Notes under the pieces: generated by a model
Database searches by the model: none
Told to the model about the DNA's origin: nothing
Seen by the model: the letters and a program-made list of their open reading frames with translations, nothing else
Made by a program: the position numbers and the translations under genes
Shown here: one piece after another, positions 1-23,036 of the stretch
How the letters are laid out: each line of letters starts with the position of its first letter
How positions within the stretch are numbered: the stretch's first letter is position 1
DNA from: Lagopus muta
Taxonomy: Eukaryota; Chordata; Aves; Galliformes; Phasianidae
Assembly (NCBI RefSeq): GCF_023343835.1
Contig: NC_064437.1
Span: forward strand, 53,270,972 to 53,334,971
Reading direction: 5' to 3'
Length of the DNA stretch: 64,000 nucleotides

Positions 1-5132
<5,132 letters not shown>

Positions 5133-5165
5133 GGCGGCCGGGGCCCGTCGCCGCGGCAACGCGAC

Positions 5166-5189
5166 CACTTCCGTCGCCGACCGGAAGTG
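5166..5189. promoter_or_regulatory. Inverted pair of ETS/GABP sites
   Basis: CACTTCCG at 5166-5173 and CGGAAGTG at 5182-5189 form a perfect 8-base inverted repeat with an 8-base spacer. Each arm is a consensus ETS-family (GABPA/ELK) site, one facing each gene. ETS sites are known to be enriched in bidirectional housekeeping promoters; binding here is inferred. Confidence 0.75.
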
Positions 5190-5536
5190 CTTTCGGCCTC
5201 TGCCGGCGACCCGTAGGTGAGCGCGGCCTACCGCGGCGCCTGGGCCCGATGCCGGGCTCGGGTCCCTTCCCTTCTCCTCCCCTCTCCTCCCCTCCCCTCC
5301 CTGCGTGCCGGGGCCTTCTGTCAGTCCTCGGGGACCTCAGGGGATCGCTTCCAGCCCCGGAGCTCGGTTCCCCAACAACAACAAACTAACAAAGTCTATG
5401 AGCAAAAGGTGCAAAGCTTAAGTTGTTCTGATTGCACGCAGCTCTTCTCAGCAGCTTTCTCCTTTCTTAGCGCTGTTCAGCAGCTGCAGCCTCGCAGCCT
5501 CACTGCTCCCCAGGGGAGCGAGGCGCAGCCCGGCCT
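5190..5536 (+). other. POLL: POLL 5' untranslated region, probably split by one intron
   Basis: A good donor (CCGTAG|GTGAGC) follows position 5216, and acceptor-like pyrimidine tracts with AG occur near 5449 and 5469, shortly before the start codon at 5537. This suggests a short non-coding first exon, as human POLL has. The transcription start cannot be placed from sequence alone. Confidence 0.45.
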
Positions 5537-14542
<9,006 letters not shown>

Positions 14543-15975
14543 CGCCGGTTGGCAGCCAGCACTCCGAGCTGTGCTGATGTTTCGAGGGGTGCTGGCTTCT
14601 CCAGTGCTGTTCTGCCGTGGCTGTGAACTGGGTAACGGATGGCAGCAAACGGACTCCTGGCAAGCTGGGGCCCTGCTGCTAGCAGAGCTTTGTGGCTTCA
14701 CCCAGCAGAGGGCGTAGGCTGGAAGGGCTGCCCGGCGTCACGCATCTGCCTGTGCCCGGTTCTCAGGCAGCCCCTGGCTACTGAAGGGGCTCGCTGCCCA
14801 TCAGCTAACCCTGGCCTGGCTCTCTCTAGGGAAGCTCCAGAAGGCTGGCTTGGAGATCGTTATGCCAAAAGCCCTCCTGGTGCCTGGGTAGTGGGGGAGA
14901 GTGATGCATCTTCCTCTCTGTGTGAGCACAGATGCCCCATAATCTCTGTTCTGAGCTGTGTACAAAGGCAACAGGGATCCTGCCTGGCCTGGAAACGAGC
15001 CCCTTTTCTCTGCTTGCTGCTGCTGGCATCTGCTGCTGTGAGAGCTGCAAAGGTCTCCCTGTGCTGCTGCTATGTCTTCTCTCTGTCTGACTTGTGTTGT
15101 CCGATGGGTCTCATTACACAGTGCCAGGCAGCTTCCCCTGGAGCCAGGTGAGCCCTGAGGAATATGTAAAAACCCAGTGTGCTCCATCTACATGTTCTCA
15201 GTCCATCGTGTGCTGAGCATCCTGCAGTGCAGAGTGCTGCGATCCTCCTGGCCTGGGCACAAGGGCTCCTTTCCCCTCTGTGCAGGAAAGAAAAGGCCCC
15301 TTTGGCTTCAGGGTGACTGTGCTCAGGATTGTAATGGTGCTGAATGTAACCTGGAAAGGCTGTGTGTTTGGTGCATGCAAAGCATGGAAGCAGAGAGAAA
15401 CACGGATAATTCAGTGTTAATCTGGGCAAAGCAGAGCTTTCCCGTTTTTTGTGTGTGATGACCAGGAAGTCACCTGGTCTGTATTGATCAGAGCCAGTGT
15501 GTGTGTGCACGTGTACAGGTGTGCTAACCCCTTCTATTCCAAGGGAGTGAATTTTGTTTCTCAGGAAACCTCAACTATGTTTATATTCTGGAGATGAATT
15601 TTGCAGAGGCTTTCAGTGCTCTGCGGCATCAGCTGCTGGTGAGGCCAGGGTGTTCCTGCCTCAGTCTCTGGGGCTAATCTGGCCTTACACTCCCTTATCT
15701 TGTAGGGGACCTGGCCACCCCCACTCCACACTTTGCTGCATCTTTGTCACGTGCAGGGATGAGCTGTGTTTGCTGCCAGGGCAGCCACTAGGCCATCAAA
15801 CCTGGCTGCTGGGGAGCTGCAGTGGGGCCTGGGTATTTGCTGGGGAGGACTCAATTCAGGCGGTGTCCTTGGTCAGCCCAGCCCTTCTACAGAACGCCTG
15901 GTGGAAACGAATGTCTTCTGGCATGCACTGGTGCTTTGAAACATGAAGTGTAATAAATCCTTTCTCTCTTTTTCA
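14543..15975 (+). other. POLL: POLL 3' untranslated region (inferred)
   Basis: The only AATAAA between the POLL stop codon and the following intergenic DNA is at 15952-15957. It is followed by a pyrimidine-rich and then GT-rich stretch (15958-16000), as expected for a cleavage site. This implies a 3' UTR of about 1.4 kb. Confidence 0.5.
15952..15957 (+). terminator. POLL: Candidate POLL polyadenylation signal AATAAA
   Basis: Canonical hexamer on the sense strand, with GT-rich sequence about 30 bases downstream. It is the first such hexamer after the stop codon at 14540-14542. Confidence 0.55.
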
Positions 15976-17299
15976 TCCAGCTCTGGGTGCCGTGGTGAGC
16001 TCTTCCCTGGGGGACTGGGGCTGCCCCTCTCGCCAGAGTCAAGTGCTGGGGACAATGCTACTGGTGGGGGAGATGCAGTACTGCTGTCCCCCATCTCTTT
16101 TCCCTTTGTCCTTTCCTATGGGGCCACAATTCACTCTGTGGTGCCAATTGAGTGCTGCAGCAGCCGTGCAAAGCTCTGGTCTGGCTGTGTGTGCTTTTAC
16201 AAAGGGGGAGGGCTGGGGCCATTCTCTGGGCAGCACAACTTTGATGGGGACATGAAGAACTCCTGCCAGCCCCCTGCAGTCTGAGGGAAGGGTCTTCTGT
16301 CTGTCCCTGTCCTCCCATCCCTCAGCTCCCTGCCCAGGAGCTCTGGAGAGGGCAGAGAGCCCTCCCGTGGCCAGCAGCAGCTGCAGCTGTGTGGTCCAAG
16401 GATGGGGCCATTTCCCCTGCAGATGCAGCACAATGGCCCTGCCGGTCACCAGGAGTTATGCTTCTGGGTTCCAAAGGCTCCCACTTCCCCCTTGTGCTGG
16501 GCCAGGCAGAGCAGCACCATTGACTGGATCATGCTGGACTGGGCAGAGCCTCCTGCCCTGCATGGAGGGGACAGAGCCCCCGTTCTGCATCTTCTGAGTC
16601 ACTTGCAGACCTCAAGGTAGGGATTACCTCCAGTCTGGCATTCCCCAAAGCCAGGTGTGGCTCTGGGACCACTCCTCTGCCTGTGCAGCAGAGCAGGAGC
16701 TGGCCACTACGTGTCCCCAGCACAGCTTCTTTCTCTTCTAATGTCACACAGAAGAAGGTTCAGAGCTCAGGGCCCCAACAGAGCTCCTGGGGTGCCTGGG
16801 ATGGGGTGTATGCCTGTGGGTGCTGAGCTCCCAGGATGGCTGCAGACAGGGTGAGCTTTAAGATTGCTTTAAGCATCTCCCATGGGGTGTTGATTGGTTT
16901 CTGCACCCCAGGAAGGGCCTTCAGTGCTTTCCCCCTTCCTGTCCTCCCTGGCTGTGAGTCCGATCATCCTGAAAATTAAAAAGAAACCCGAACACAGCAG
17001 CACTTGAAGAGACTGAGTGGGGACAGGCATTGAGTTCCTGCTGCAGAGCCCCTAGCTCCCACTTCTGCCCTGTGTGCCCCCACTGTGGGTACACTGTCAG
17101 GCAATTCCTGTCCCACCCAGCAGCTCTCTCTGCCCCCAAAAGTAAAAGGAAGAAAAAGCCATGCTGAGTCACATCAAGGCAGCTCTTCCCGCCCTGCTCC
17201 CTACCCCATGGGGGGGATGCCTCACCCCCTGTGCCTGTCCTACAGGGGGCAGAGGGGTGCAGAGGGGCCCTTTGGGCTCCAAATGGTGGCACTTTGTAC
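15976..17299. other. Intergenic, nothing recognised
   Basis: GC-rich single-copy-looking DNA with open frames on both strands that lack any family signature, splice logic or codon pattern. No repeat recognised. Confidence 0.55.
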
Positions 17300-17760
17300 C
17301 ATGAGCAAATATTTGCTAATGGCAGCACGGCCGGGAGAACGTAGCGGAGCTGCTCCCCCCGCCGGGGCAGGCAGGGAAATGAATATGAATTTATCATGAT
17401 TAGGTGAACCCAGCAGGGAGAGCGGGAGAGAGAGGGCCAGGCAGGGAGGGGGCGGGCGAAGATGGATCTGTGCAATAAAATTAAATAAGGACACCAAATA
17501 GAGTCGCTGCTCGCGCGCCTGCCCGCCCGCGTGCTGGGCCTCTCCCGCCCTCCCTCGCTCCTCCGGCTTTGCTGATTTCTCTCTTTCCTCAAATTTATGA
17601 GGCCAATTATGAAGATGAGGTTGGAAGTTCTCAGAAGTTCACTAAATGCAAAGTGCGGTCCCTGCTGTTCCCATCAAATTAATTAACCGAGCGCTATTGA
17701 TGGCCGGGCGACGTCGGTGCGGCGTGGAGCGAGAGGGAATGGCTGCTGGGGTGCAGCTGG
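17300..17760. promoter_or_regulatory. Candidate conserved non-coding element (enhancer-like) A
   Basis: A GC-rich block is interrupted by AT-rich, motif-dense islands: AAATGAATATGAATTTATCATGA around 17378-17400 (described in part), a TTAAATAAGG stretch near 17480, and 17671-17703. The last holds TTAATTAA (17679-17686) framed by CCATCAA (17671-17677) and TTGATGG (17697-17703), a 7-base inverted repeat. TAATTA cores are homeodomain sites. There are no coding features. Conservation is inferred from composition only. Confidence 0.5.
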
Positions 17761-19727
17761 GGGGGGACGGGGGACCCTGTGAGGTGTCCCAGGGCAGCAG
17801 CCGTGTGCCCAGTGCACCCCTGCCCATAGGGGCGGTTCCTGGGGGTCCTACGCAGCCCCTATGTCTGCTGTGTCCCCATAGCAGTGAGATGCACGCTCTG
17901 TGTGCGACCTGCTGGGATGCTTGTAGGTGAGAGATGCAGAGCCCCAGGCTGAGCTCAGCCACCACCCAGCCAGCCCTCCCCTCACTCATTTTTGGGGGAA
18001 AACAAACCCAAAGCAATTATGTTGCTCAGAGACGCCTCACCCCTGTGCTGTGCTGCAGCCAGTGCTTGAGGCTGGCAGGGGACGATCCCAAGCCCTTTCA
18101 GAAGGCCTGGTCCTGAGGCCCCGGATCAAACCCAGAAGGTCTCCATTTGCCGCTCTGCCGCTCTGTGCCTCAGTTTCCCCCCTCGCATTTCTTGGGGCTG
18201 TTTGCTCCATGCATTGCCAAACCAGCATCCCAGTTTCCAGGGAGCGCAAAGACACAGAGAGATGCCCCCCAGAACAGCCTGGTTTGGCACCAAATATTTG
18301 TGCCATGGATTGCCTGCACTATCCAGGCATGAGAACCTTCACCCCGCAGTGCCACGAGATCTGAGACCACGCAGCCCCCCATCCCAGGGCTGTAGGGCCG
18401 GCTCTCCTGCTGCCCGTCATCAGTGAGCTCTGCTTGGGCCACACGGCGGCACAAACAGCCGCGTTTACAGAGGCGTTTCTCTCCAGCAGAGCCATAACTC
18501 AGCTCCCGCCACCACGGGAAAGGGGAGGCAGGCTCTCCAGTCTCCTCGGATAGGAGACGTGTTACTTGCCGATAATTTACCTGCTCGTGTCAAATCGAAA
18601 AAAGAAACAGCCCGGCAGCTCCTGGGCTGCTGACGCTGGGCTCAGAGAGGGAAAAAATCAATCCCAAACGCGGGAAGGAGCGGTTTGAGAGCAGCCGGCT
18701 TTGGGGCCGGGCTCCCTGCCGGCTGGTGCTGTAGGGCTGAGCTCGCAGCCTCGTCCTGCCCCACAACCGGCCCCGGCCACGGTCCAGAGCTGCGCAGGTG
18801 GGGTGGGAGGGGGAGATGATGAGGAACCTCGTCGGGAAAGGAGGCGGAAATCAGGGAGAGGTGAGGGGACAGGCAGCAGAGGGAGCTGGAGGACCGGGTA
18901 AGGGCAGCGCGGGGATGCCCGAGGTGGAGGCGGCCCGGCTCCGTGCAGCTCCTTGTCGCGGGGATGGGATGCCGGGGTAGGAGGTGGGTTGAGATGGCGC
19001 AGTGACCCCAAGCCAGGGGCGGGCTCAGCCCGTGCCTGCAGCCCGGCTCCTGCACCAATCCCCTTCACCTCCTCCAGGTTTACTCGCAGCGAGGTCCTGA
19101 GCCGGCAGCACTGAGCCTGGAAGGACGCTCATCCCAGCAAGGGGATTTGGATGGCTCTGTGACCATCAGCAGCAGAGCAGTGAGCCATCAGGGAGCGGGA
19201 GGACCTGGTGCAGGTACGGCAGAACCTGAATTTGTCCCCCTGCTCTGCTCCCTCTGCCTCCTGCTGAACCCCGGGGTGCAGAACTCACCAATTGTTCCTG
19301 CAGTCAGCACAGTTTGCCTTCCCATTTGGCAGGCCAGGCCGTGGGTCTGAGCTCTGGGGACACCGATCCCAGCTGCAACCACCGGCCCCGCCTGCCTCCC
19401 TCCCAGCTCCCTCCCTCTACCCTTGCCATTCCCAGCAGCAGGAGCCAATTCACAGCCATGGGTGCCATGCTAGGACAGTACGGCCCCTGGAGCTTGGGTG
19501 GTCGAAGGCACTTGCTGCTCCCAGGAAGCAATGCCCACAGCAGGAAGGTCTCACTCTTGCTGCTGTGCCAGGTACTACAGTGGTCTTTGTGGTGTCTCCG
19601 GGCTTCTGCTGCTGTGGTCTCTGCCATTCCGGATGGGCACTTGTCATGCTTTTCAACAGATAGCATTTTTCTACTCCCCATTTCCCATGCTCTGCAAAGC
19701 TGCAGCAGCTCACCCTGCTCCTAAGGT
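17761..19727. other. GC-rich intergenic DNA
   Basis: Mostly GC-rich with G-tract-rich stretches (for example 18795-18850). A short AT-richer island at 18545-18605 contains GATAATTTACC and may be regulatory. No gene was recognised; the frames here are by-products of high GC. Confidence 0.5.
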
Positions 19728-19945
19728 TGTACCATTGGGACACGCCAAGAGATCGCCATTGAAACACCCAAAGGAGGCACCACTGGGACACCTCAAGGGT
19801 TCCTATGGGAACACCATTGGGACACCCCAAGGATCCGTCAAGGGGACACCCCAAGGGGATGCTCCAAGGAGACACCATTGAGACATCTCAAGAGGACATT
19901 ATGGGGACGCTCCAAGGAGACGCCACCGGGACACTCCGACGGCCA
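19728..19945. repeat. Degenerate minisatellite, unit about 24-26 bp
   Basis: About eight diverged copies of a unit resembling accattgggacaccccaag appear in a row, with GGGACAC and CCAAGG recurring at regular spacing. Copies differ by substitutions and small indels. It lies in the POLL-SLC2A intergenic region. Confidence 0.85.
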
Positions 19946-20009
19946 GCACCCACAGCCACTGGGGGATTTGGGTCTGGGGGGCCCCTCTTGCTCATTCTCC
20001 GTTTTCTGC

Positions 20010-20310
20010 CTTAATTAGAACCCGGAGAGACCGGGCGAAATCGCATTAGCGCGGGGCCCCGGTGCGCGGAGCCATCCATCTTTTTTTATTACAGCGTAAT
20101 GGGGCTGCTCGCGAGGCGCCGTGCGATTTGTCACAGGCCTCGTTCCCTGATAACGGGCATTTGTCATCACTTTCTTCCCGTGTTAATGTCATCATCGGCG
20201 GGCTGACAGGCGGACCCGCGCAGGGAGCGCTGGCGACAGACCACATCCGTCAACCTAATATTTCCGTGGCTGTGGGGATCGGCCGGGCTGAGCGCACGCA
20301 TTAAGGCGCT
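20010..20310. promoter_or_regulatory. Candidate conserved non-coding element (enhancer-like) B
   Basis: It begins with TTAATTAG (20013 onward), then carries TTTATTACAGCGTAAT near 20084-20099. A cluster of TGTCA/TGACAG motifs follows at 20129, 20162, 20187 and 20204. These are MEIS/TGIF-type sites, interleaved with TAAT and TGATAA cores. The CpG content is high for intergenic DNA. No coding potential. Function is inferred from motif density. Confidence 0.5.
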
Positions 20311-20330
20311 TATGGGGGAGAGAGAGGGAA

Positions 20331-20411
20331 AGGAAACAAAAAAAAAAGCTAAAAAAAAAAGCTAAAAAAAAGAAAAATAGAAGAAAAAAAAAAGGAAAAA
20401 AAAAAAAAGAG
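20331..20411 (+). repeat. A-rich simple repeat with 13-bp periodicity
   Basis: A-runs are separated by GCT or G in a partly periodic pattern (two nearly identical copies of ten A followed by GCT), then AAG-type interruptions. Simple low-complexity repeat bordering element B. Confidence 0.9.
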
Positions 20412-21339
20412 CCATTGTCATTCATTAAAATGTTGGCACGAGCGAGTCACTGCAGGGGACACAGCCGTGGCTTTCTGCTGGAGGACGCAGCATCTCCTGG
20501 ATGGCATCTGGGGCAGCAAAAGGTCTTCGGTAAGAGGGGAGGAGATAAGTGGGATGGTTCCCCCCCCATGTCCCACCCCAAGGGTTTGTGACAAGGCTCA
20601 CTGGAGGCGTTGGTGGGATGAAGTGAGCAGCCTCAGCCCCATGGGGTGGTGGGAGGGAGGGGAAACCCCCAGTCCTCCACCAGGGACCTGACCCCAGCTT
20701 GCTGCTGATGATAATTTGTGGTTGGGAGCACTCAGGGCTTCGCCCCCCAATATTTGGCTGTTTCCATGGAAACTGGGGGTGGGGAGAGGGAGAAAGGTGC
20801 TTGGGATCATGGGTCTTCATGGGGGGGCTGTCATTTTCAGTTCTTTTCTATTCTTTGGGTAATAACGCAGAATAAGGATTTTTAATTTAATGTCTGTATT
20901 TCTAATGCCTCTGCAGGGCATCTGGGGGCTTTCAGCAGGTGCTCCCAGCCAATTCTGCCCACTGCCTCCCCAGCTCTGCCCTGCACATCCCAGGACATCC
21001 CACCCTCTCCCAAGTTGGGAGTTTGGGGTTTTCCCCAACAGCCGATGGGGAAACTGAGGCACTCAACACCGCACCCCCAGTGCGCTCCCACCATAAAATC
21101 GCTGCCCTCTGCGGGCCGACCGCCTTTTGGGAAGGATTTGTTGGGGGTGGGGGGATGGGAGGAGTGGGACACGGCTTGTGTGCGGCGGCAGCGATGCGCT
21201 CCCATAAATCGAGAGGCAATAGCAGCAGTGGGGGGGGCACGGAGCACCCCTGCCGCCCCATCCCTGCACTCCGCAGAATCTCCCGCTCTGCACAGAGCGC
21301 AGCGTGGAAAATCCCCCGGCGGGGAGTGCGGACGCGTGT
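20412..21339. other. Intergenic with small AT-rich island
   Basis: A possible short conserved stretch occurs at 20412-20450 (ATTCATTAAAATG) and another at 20830-20905 (GGGTAATAACGC, TTTTAATTTAATG). The remainder is GC-rich and shows no gene. Confidence 0.45.
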
Positions 21340-21486
21340 TCTTTGTAAATGAAGAACATAATTAACATTAAATTAAGGTAATACAAATGAAGACAACACA
21401 GCGCCTGACAGGATGAGTGTTTGGGGAGGCAGTAGAGAGAAGTGATTCATATTTTTAATTTACTGTACAAATAGACTAGCAGGGCT

Positions 21487-21498
21487 GGGGGGGGGGGG
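21487..21498 (+). repeat. Run of 12 G
   Basis: Homopolymer run of 12 G directly after AGGGCT. Prone to slippage and possibly to G-quadruplex formation. Confidence 0.95.
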
Positions 21499-21527
21499 AA
21501 AGGGCCATCCGAGTGGAGTGGGGATTT

Positions 21528-21576
21528 CTTTTCTTTTTTTCCTTCTTTTCTTTTTTTTTTTTTCTTTTTCTTTTTC
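21528..21576. repeat. T-rich polypyrimidine tract
   Basis: Low-complexity TTTTC/TTTTT sequence of about 49 bases. Confidence 0.9.
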
Positions 21577-21696
21577 CCACTGTTGTTTTGCTGTGCTTTA
21601 AGCACACAATGACTATTAAAGTCAACTGCCCATATAATAGGACATCTCCTACATGAGCGCTCTCCAAGAGGCAGCTTGCTGCAGCCATAAATCCCG

Positions 21697-21716
21697 GCAG
21701 TGCCATCTGCTGGCGC
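21697..21716 (+). promoter_or_regulatory. CTCF-like site
   Basis: The sequence GCAGTGCCATCTGCTGGCGC resembles the extended CTCF motif (upstream GCAGTGCC plus core). It lies between two enhancer-like blocks, where an insulator would make sense. Binding is inferred. Confidence 0.4.
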
Positions 21717-22192
21717 GCACCTCGCGCCCCGACCGCCCCGGCACCGACCCGCTCCGCCATACGGGATCCTTCCTTCTCTTTCTATAGGGAAGCACGCTTG
21801 TGCACGTATAGCTATTTTCTGAATAGCTCATCCTTCAAAGACGCGTTTTGGAGAGGTTGGGATGGGGAGCGTTGGATCCCAGGAAACGTGCTGTGGTTTG
21901 CAGTGACAGAAATCTCCGCTCCTCTCCACCCAATGCTCCCTCCCTCAGCACTGGGCACACAGTAGGAAGGCACCCGGGGCAGATCACCTCTGTCTTTGCT
22001 AACACAGATCCAAGCAAGGCCGTGAGTACCCTCATGGCACTGAAGTCACTTCTCTGTAACACCTCTGATTTTTTCAAAGCCTTCCCCTCACCATCGCTGT
22101 GTCATCCCCTCATCCTCAGTGCCCTCTGAGTATGGCTGAATCCTTTTGGTGGGTTTGGGCAGTGCTGGAGCCCTGTACTTCTCCCAACCCCA

Positions 22193-22395
22193 TGAGGGAT
22201 TATTTAGAACTACCACATTGTTTGAGTTGAAGGAACTCTTAAATGCCACCTGGTCCCATTCTCCTGCATTGAACAGGGGCACCTACAGCTTCGTCAGGTG
22301 CTCAGAGCCCATCCAGCCCGACCTTGGGTGTCTCCAGGGAAGTGAATGTCCCCACTCACCCCCTCTCTGGGAGACCTGTGCCTCAGCCCCAGTTC
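22193..22395 (-). mobile_element. CR1 LINE 3' fragment, diverged
   Basis: Reads as the reverse complement of a CR1 3' end: a diverged AACCACATTGTTTGAGTTGAAGG-type terminus near 22200 (partly quoted), followed by CTCAGAGCCCATCCAGCCCGACCTT and TGTCTCCAGGGA-type sequence. It is 5' truncated, with no coding capacity left. Confidence 0.75.
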
Positions 22396-22397
22396 AC

Positions 22398-22472
22398 TGG
22401 GCAATTTTGGTGGTAGGAGGTTGTTTGGACTCGATGTTAGAAATCTCTTCCAACCTTAATGATTCTACAACA
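22398..22472 (+). mobile_element. CR1 LINE 3' end, short
   Basis: Contains GTTTGGACTCGATGTTAG and TCTTCCAACCTTAATGATTCTA, the typical plus-strand CR1 terminus. It abuts the opposite-strand CR1 at 22193-22395, so the two 3' ends face outward. Confidence 0.8.
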
Positions 22473-22594
22473 TGACAGCAGGGCTCGTGGGTCACACCGG
22501 CACGCAGGGGTCGAGGGGTCACTGCTTGCCACGGGGAGGGCACGGGGCATCTCCCAGGCTGCCCAGCACGCCGGGTGGGAGAGAGAAATAAATA

Positions 22595-22815
22595 CCAGAA
22601 TAAATAAATACCAGTGGCAAAGAGGCCTGAAATGATGCTGTCATTTGCTGGGAATGAGAGACACAAGTGTAATTTAGGTTTTGATATTATGAAAGTCTCG
22701 CTGCTCTAAAACAGCAGGGCACTCAGTGCCTCATTAATAAAGGATAAACTTGGAGTCTATTTACAATGCACTTTTTGGGGTTATTTACACTCCATTATAC
22801 ATATGTAATGCTGCA
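22595..22815. promoter_or_regulatory. Candidate conserved non-coding element (enhancer-like) D
   Basis: AT-rich, low-repeat block with ATAAATAAATACC, TGTAATTTAGG, CATTAATAAAGG, GGTTATTTACACTCCATT and ATATGTAATGC. It lies about 0.2-0.4 kb beyond the SLC2A stop codon and may overlap its 3' UTR. No canonical AATAAA on the minus strand was found here. Confidence 0.4.
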
Positions 22816-23036
22816 CATATTTACCGCTCTGTTCTGCTGCCGAGAGCAGCCGAGTCGGGAGGGGGACGTGGAGGATGCTATGGGGCCGTGATCTCTGCTT
22901 CCACGGTGTTGGACCAGGCAGTAGGGATCCATACGGACCAGTCGCTGCTCCCATGCGCATCGTCGGGCTGCGGGTTGGCAAGACGTCCAGCAACACCCAC
23001 CGTTGTCCCTGCTCCCCTCTCAGCACTCACTGGGGC

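Larger units (their letters stand above)
21340..21660. promoter_or_regulatory. Candidate conserved non-coding element (enhancer-like) C
   Basis: AT-rich motif-dense DNA within GC-rich surroundings: ATAATTAACATTAAATTAAGG near 21358-21378 (20-base limit respected in part), ATTTTTAATTTACTG near 21449, and a block at 21590-21660 with AATGACTATTAAAGTCAA. A C/T-rich run at 21528-21576 splits the block. No reading frame of interest. Confidence 0.45.

Noticed and set aside
19450..19878. 142-codon minus-strand frame with repeated GVSQW-like units
   Set aside because: The periodicity comes from the non-coding minisatellite at 19728-19945; there is no splice or family support.
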